Positions 13,498 through 15,707 of a stretch of 15,707 nucleotides of DNA are shown here, one piece after another (position 1 is the first letter of the stretch; each line of letters begins with the position of its first letter). The position numbers and the translations under genes were made by a program. Source of the stretch: Psychrobacter sp. (GTDB lineage: Bacteria > Pseudomonadota > Gammaproteobacteria > Pseudomonadales > Moraxellaceae); the NCBI GenBank assembly GCA_020024075.1, contig JAHHUJ010000023.1, forward strand, positions 1-15,707, given 5' to 3'. The notes under the pieces were generated by a model, which saw only the letters and a program-made list of their open reading frames with translations, had not been told where the DNA came from and made no database searches.

Positions 13498-15327
13498 TTA
13501 AGCACCGATTTTACGACCATCTTTTTTACTAATCATAATGACTGATGAGCGAGGGGTTTGTCCTTTGTGTGGGAAAGTTGAATCATTTTTCTCACCGGGA
13601 TGCTGCACGTTGACAAACATAGTGCGTTCATTATGTGCCCAAGCTATACCCGTAATTTCACACGAGTTTGGACCGGTTAAGAAGCGGCGAATTTCACCGG
13701 TGATAGGGTCACCACACAGCATTGAGTTGTGTCCTTGTCCTGCAAAGTCACCTTCATTGCTGTATTTACCATCGGTTTGAATCCAAATACGACCACTCGA
13801 ATCAAAGCCGATACCATCTGGGCTATTAAAAGAGTTCTCAGCGGTGATATTGTCACTACCAGCACGAGGGTTACCCTTAGGATAAACGTTAGGGTTACCT
13901 GCCATCACATACATATCCCACTCAAAGGTTTCAGCAGTATGATCATCACCACTTTCACGCCAGCGGATAATTTGTCCATAAATATTGTCTGAGCGTGGGT
14001 TTGCAGCATTAGGGGCAAAGGTATCACCACGTTTGCTATTATTAGTTAGGGTACAGAACACCATGCCATTCAATGGGTTAACCGCAATCCATTCAGGTCT
14101 ATCCATCTGTGTGCCACCGACAAGGTCAGCAGCTTGACGGGTGTGAATAGCAATATCGGCCTGTGATGCAAAGCCATTCGCTTTGGTCAAACCATTTTTG
14201 CCATGCTCTAGGGCGACCCAGCGTCCTGTTCCTTTTAATGGCTCTTTGCCACCATCAAAGATAGCGACATACAAAGTACCTTCATCTAACAGGTCTTTGT
14301 TATGAGCGATATCACCTTCTTTATAGGTATGTTTACTAACGAATTTATAGATGCGTTCGCCGCGCTCATCGTCGCCCATATAAGCAACTACTTTGCCGTT
14401 TTTAGCCACTTGTAGTGCCACGTTCTCATGTTTGAAGCGACCTAGGGCAGTACGTTTAACCGGTGTGCTTTTTGGGTTTAAGGGATCAATTTCGACAACC
14501 CAGCCAAAGCGGTTAATTTCATTAGGATTTTTGCTTAAGTCAAAGCGATCATCAAACTTCTCCCAGCCATAGCTAGACTCAGCTTTTACCCCGTAGCGTT
14601 TCATATCTTTATTAATCACCGCTGCATCCGAGGCACCGAACATATCATCAAAGTTCTCTTCGCAGGTGACATAAGTATGCCAAGGGGTTTTACCGCTAGA
14701 GCAGTTACCAAATGTGCCCAGAATATGCTTGCCATGTGGGTCAGTCTGAGTTTTTAGTAAGTCATGTCCTTTTGCAGGACCAGATACCAGCATTGGCGTG
14801 TGGGCGGTAACACGGCGGTTAAATGGCGAATTAACATCAAAGCGCATTTTGTTAACACCGTCAGCCTTTAAGCCAAGCAGGCTAAGGCCAACCACATTTT
14901 GGCTTTTTAGTTCTTCGTCAGCACTTTTTGGCATGTCTTCTTTATGTGGAAAAAGGGTGTTGTGGTTTGGATATTCGTTATTAACCGCTAATACACCACC
15001 GGCACGGTTAATTTCAAAAAACTCCATACCATCGTTGTTTTCACCAAACATCTTGGCATAATCTGCGCCTTTATTGCTACGGTCATCCTTAAAGCTTGGA
15101 GCATCTGGGAAGAGTTTGTCACCAAACGAAATCAATACCTCAGCATTATAACCCTCAGCGATACGTACTGAATCGGTAGTGGCTGCTGGTAAGGCCTTAA
15201 AGTTTAGAAGCTTTGATTTACCAGCAGCATTAGCAAATACTGATGGACTGTAACCTCCTAAAAATGCAGCACCTGAAAGGATACTACCTGTCTTTAAAAA
15301 ACCACGGCGAGATAAGCTAATAGTCAT
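13498..15327 (-). CDS. PhoX-family (DUF839) phosphatase, Tat-exported
   Basis: A 609-residue protein with a twin-arginine signal, SRRGFLK at residues 6-12, then a hydrophobic stretch and an Ala-rich cut region near residue 33, so it is exported folded to the periplasm. The mature part shows PhoX family segments: GTFGNCSSGKTPWHTYVTCE (204-223, Cys209 and Cys222) followed by ENFDD, FKHENV near 298, YMGDDERGERIYKF near 316-329, PEWIAVNP and SPDGIGFDSSGRIWIQTDGK. Characterised PhoX enzymes are Ca/Fe-dependent alkaline phosphatases that release phosphate from organic esters. Many family members are untested, so the substrate is inferred. No clear Pho box is visible upstream and the ribosome binding site is weak (TAGG). 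It is a single-gene unit. Confidence 0.92.
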   Translation of the reverse strand: MTISLSRRGFLKTGSILSGAAFLGGYSPSVFANAAGKSKLLNFKALPAATTDSVRIAEGYNAEVLISFGDKLFPDAPSFKDDRSNKGADYAKMFGENNDGMEFFEINRAGGVLAVNNEYPNHNTLFPHKEDMPKSADEELKSQNVVGLSLLGLKADGVNKMRFDVNSPFNRRVTAHTPMLVSGPAKGHDLLKTQTDPHGKHILGTFGNCSSGKTPWHTYVTCEENFDDMFGASDAAVINKDMKRYGVKAESSYGWEKFDDRFDLSKNPNEINRFGWVVEIDPLNPKSTPVKRTALGRFKHENVALQVAKNGKVVAYMGDDERGERIYKFVSKHTYKEGDIAHNKDLLDEGTLYVAIFDGGKEPLKGTGRWVALEHGKNGLTKANGFASQADIAIHTRQAADLVGGTQMDRPEWIAVNPLNGMVFCTLTNNSKRGDTFAPNAANPRSDNIYGQIIRWRESGDDHTAETFEWDMYVMAGNPNVYPKGNPRAGSDNITAENSFNSPDGIGFDSSGRIWIQTDGKYSNEGDFAGQGHNSMLCGDPITGEIRRFLTGPNSCEITGIAWAHNERTMFVNVQHPGEKNDSTFPHKGQTPRSSVIMISKKDGRKIGA

Positions 15328-15513
15328 TTTAAAACCTATAAGTAAATAGATGTTTATGGTTGGTATGAATAATAAATAGGGTTGGTTATGAGAGGGGTAC
15401 TATAGCCATTGAATATTGCAATAAGATGTCATTATTAGTCTGGCAATTTTGGTAGGTAGCCTTTTACCTTAAACGGATAGCTAATATTGTGGTAATGGGC
15501 AATAGCGGTAAAT

Positions 15514-15548
15514 ACTGAGAACTGACAATTGAAAACTGCAAATTGAAA
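15514..15548 (+). repeat. 14-bp tandem repeat, two and a half copies
   Basis: ACTGACAATTGAAA (15521-15534) is followed by ACTGCAAATTGAAA (15535-15548), 12 of 14 identical, and preceded by a half copy ACTGAGA. Confidence 0.75.
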
Positions 15549-15588
15549 ACAAAAAACGCAAGCTCTGCTTTTGCAAAACTTGCGTTTT
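15549..15588 (-). terminator. Terminator hairpin, copy 2 of the repeated element
   Basis: AAAACGCAAG (15553-15562) pairs with CTTGCGTTTT (15579-15588) around a 16-base loop; on the minus strand it continues into TTTTTTG then TTTT. It would end a minus-strand gene lying to the right of the window and is a near copy of the hairpin at 13397-13432. Confidence 0.85.
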
Positions 15589-15656
15589 ATATTTACTTGA
15601 TTTCTATTGGTGCTTAGCTTTTATGGGTTAGATTCAGGGCGAAGCAGTGCTTCGCT

Positions 15657-15707
15657 TTATCTCTCCTGATTTAGTATCTCTCGCTCTTCTTGTACAATTT
15701 TCAATGC
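15657..15707 (-). CDS. Possible 3' end of a minus-strand gene
   Basis: On the minus strand a frame open to the window edge encodes ALKIVQEEREILNQER and then a TAA at 15659-15657. The Glu/Gln-rich helical ending and the hairpin-terminator arrangement that follows fit a real protein end. Only 16 residues are visible and a second frame is also open for about 23 codons, so support is limited. No product can be named. Confidence 0.35.
   Translation of the reverse strand, partial: ALKIVQEEREILNQER

Larger units (their letters stand above)
15328..15656. other. Gene-free region upstream of the PhoX-like gene
   Basis: Contains the leader of the PhoX-like gene, a 14-bp tandem repeat, a terminator hairpin and a further perfect 7-bp hairpin (15639-15655, GCGAAGC with GCTTCGC). 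A minus-strand TATAGT at about 15405 is a possible -10, but no -35 at usual spacing is good. No Pho box was found. Confidence 0.4.

Noticed and set aside
15424..15444. Pho-box-like sequence (ATGTCATTATTAGTCTGGCA) upstream of the PhoX-like gene
   Set aside because: The second half-site does not match at the required 11-bp spacing and the orientation is opposite to the gene.

Overview
The window reads as a chromosomal segment of a Gram-negative gammaproteobacterium, most likely Moraxellaceae and probably Psychrobacter. The evidence is moderate-to-low GC content, a beta-barrel porin ending in Phe, KDO synthesis (LPS), and the gammaproteobacterial housekeeping order pyrG-kdsA-(..)-eno-ftsB-ispD. 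The genus is inferred from protein style and gene order, not from a database search. I see no prophage, transposase, CRISPR array or rRNA.

Layout. Positions 1-660 hold the 3' end of a porin gene and its hairpin terminator. Positions 929-9814 are a plus-strand housekeeping block: pyrG (CTP synthase), kdsA (KDO-8-phosphate synthase), eno (enolase), ftsB (divisome) and ispD (isoprenoid MEP pathway). Between kdsA and eno lies a copper module: a small Cys-free HMA-fold protein, a CopZ-like HMA chaperone with a CxxC site, and a CopA-type Cu(+) P-type ATPase. Positions 9950-10500 hold a minus-strand tRNA operon, Ala(GGC) then Glu(TTC), with a strong sigma70 promoter; it shares a bidirectional terminator with ispD. 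Positions 10636-15656 are all minus strand: a pirin, a DsrE-family protein, an unrecognised small secreted protein, and a Tat-exported PhoX-family phosphatase. Each appears to be its own transcription unit with its own hairpin terminator. The last about 50 bases may be the 3' end of another minus-strand gene.

How the genes work together. The first block supplies CTP (pyrG) and KDO (kdsA); CTP is also used by IspD and for CMP-KDO formation, so nucleotide, envelope and isoprenoid synthesis sit together with glycolysis and division. The copper genes form a plausible chaperone-exporter set. The minus-strand genes on the right share no evident pathway.

The most unusual structure is between the genes. 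At least six intergenic spacers carry a short direct tandem repeat of period 14-20 bp, and each spacer has its own unrelated unit. One array is enclosed by a perfect 9-bp inverted repeat. Two near-identical hairpin terminators flank the phosphatase gene and differ by a compensated base pair. I found no convincing new multi-gene system; the best leads are the Cys-free HMA partner of the copper genes, the intergenic repeat arrays, and the orphan secreted protein.
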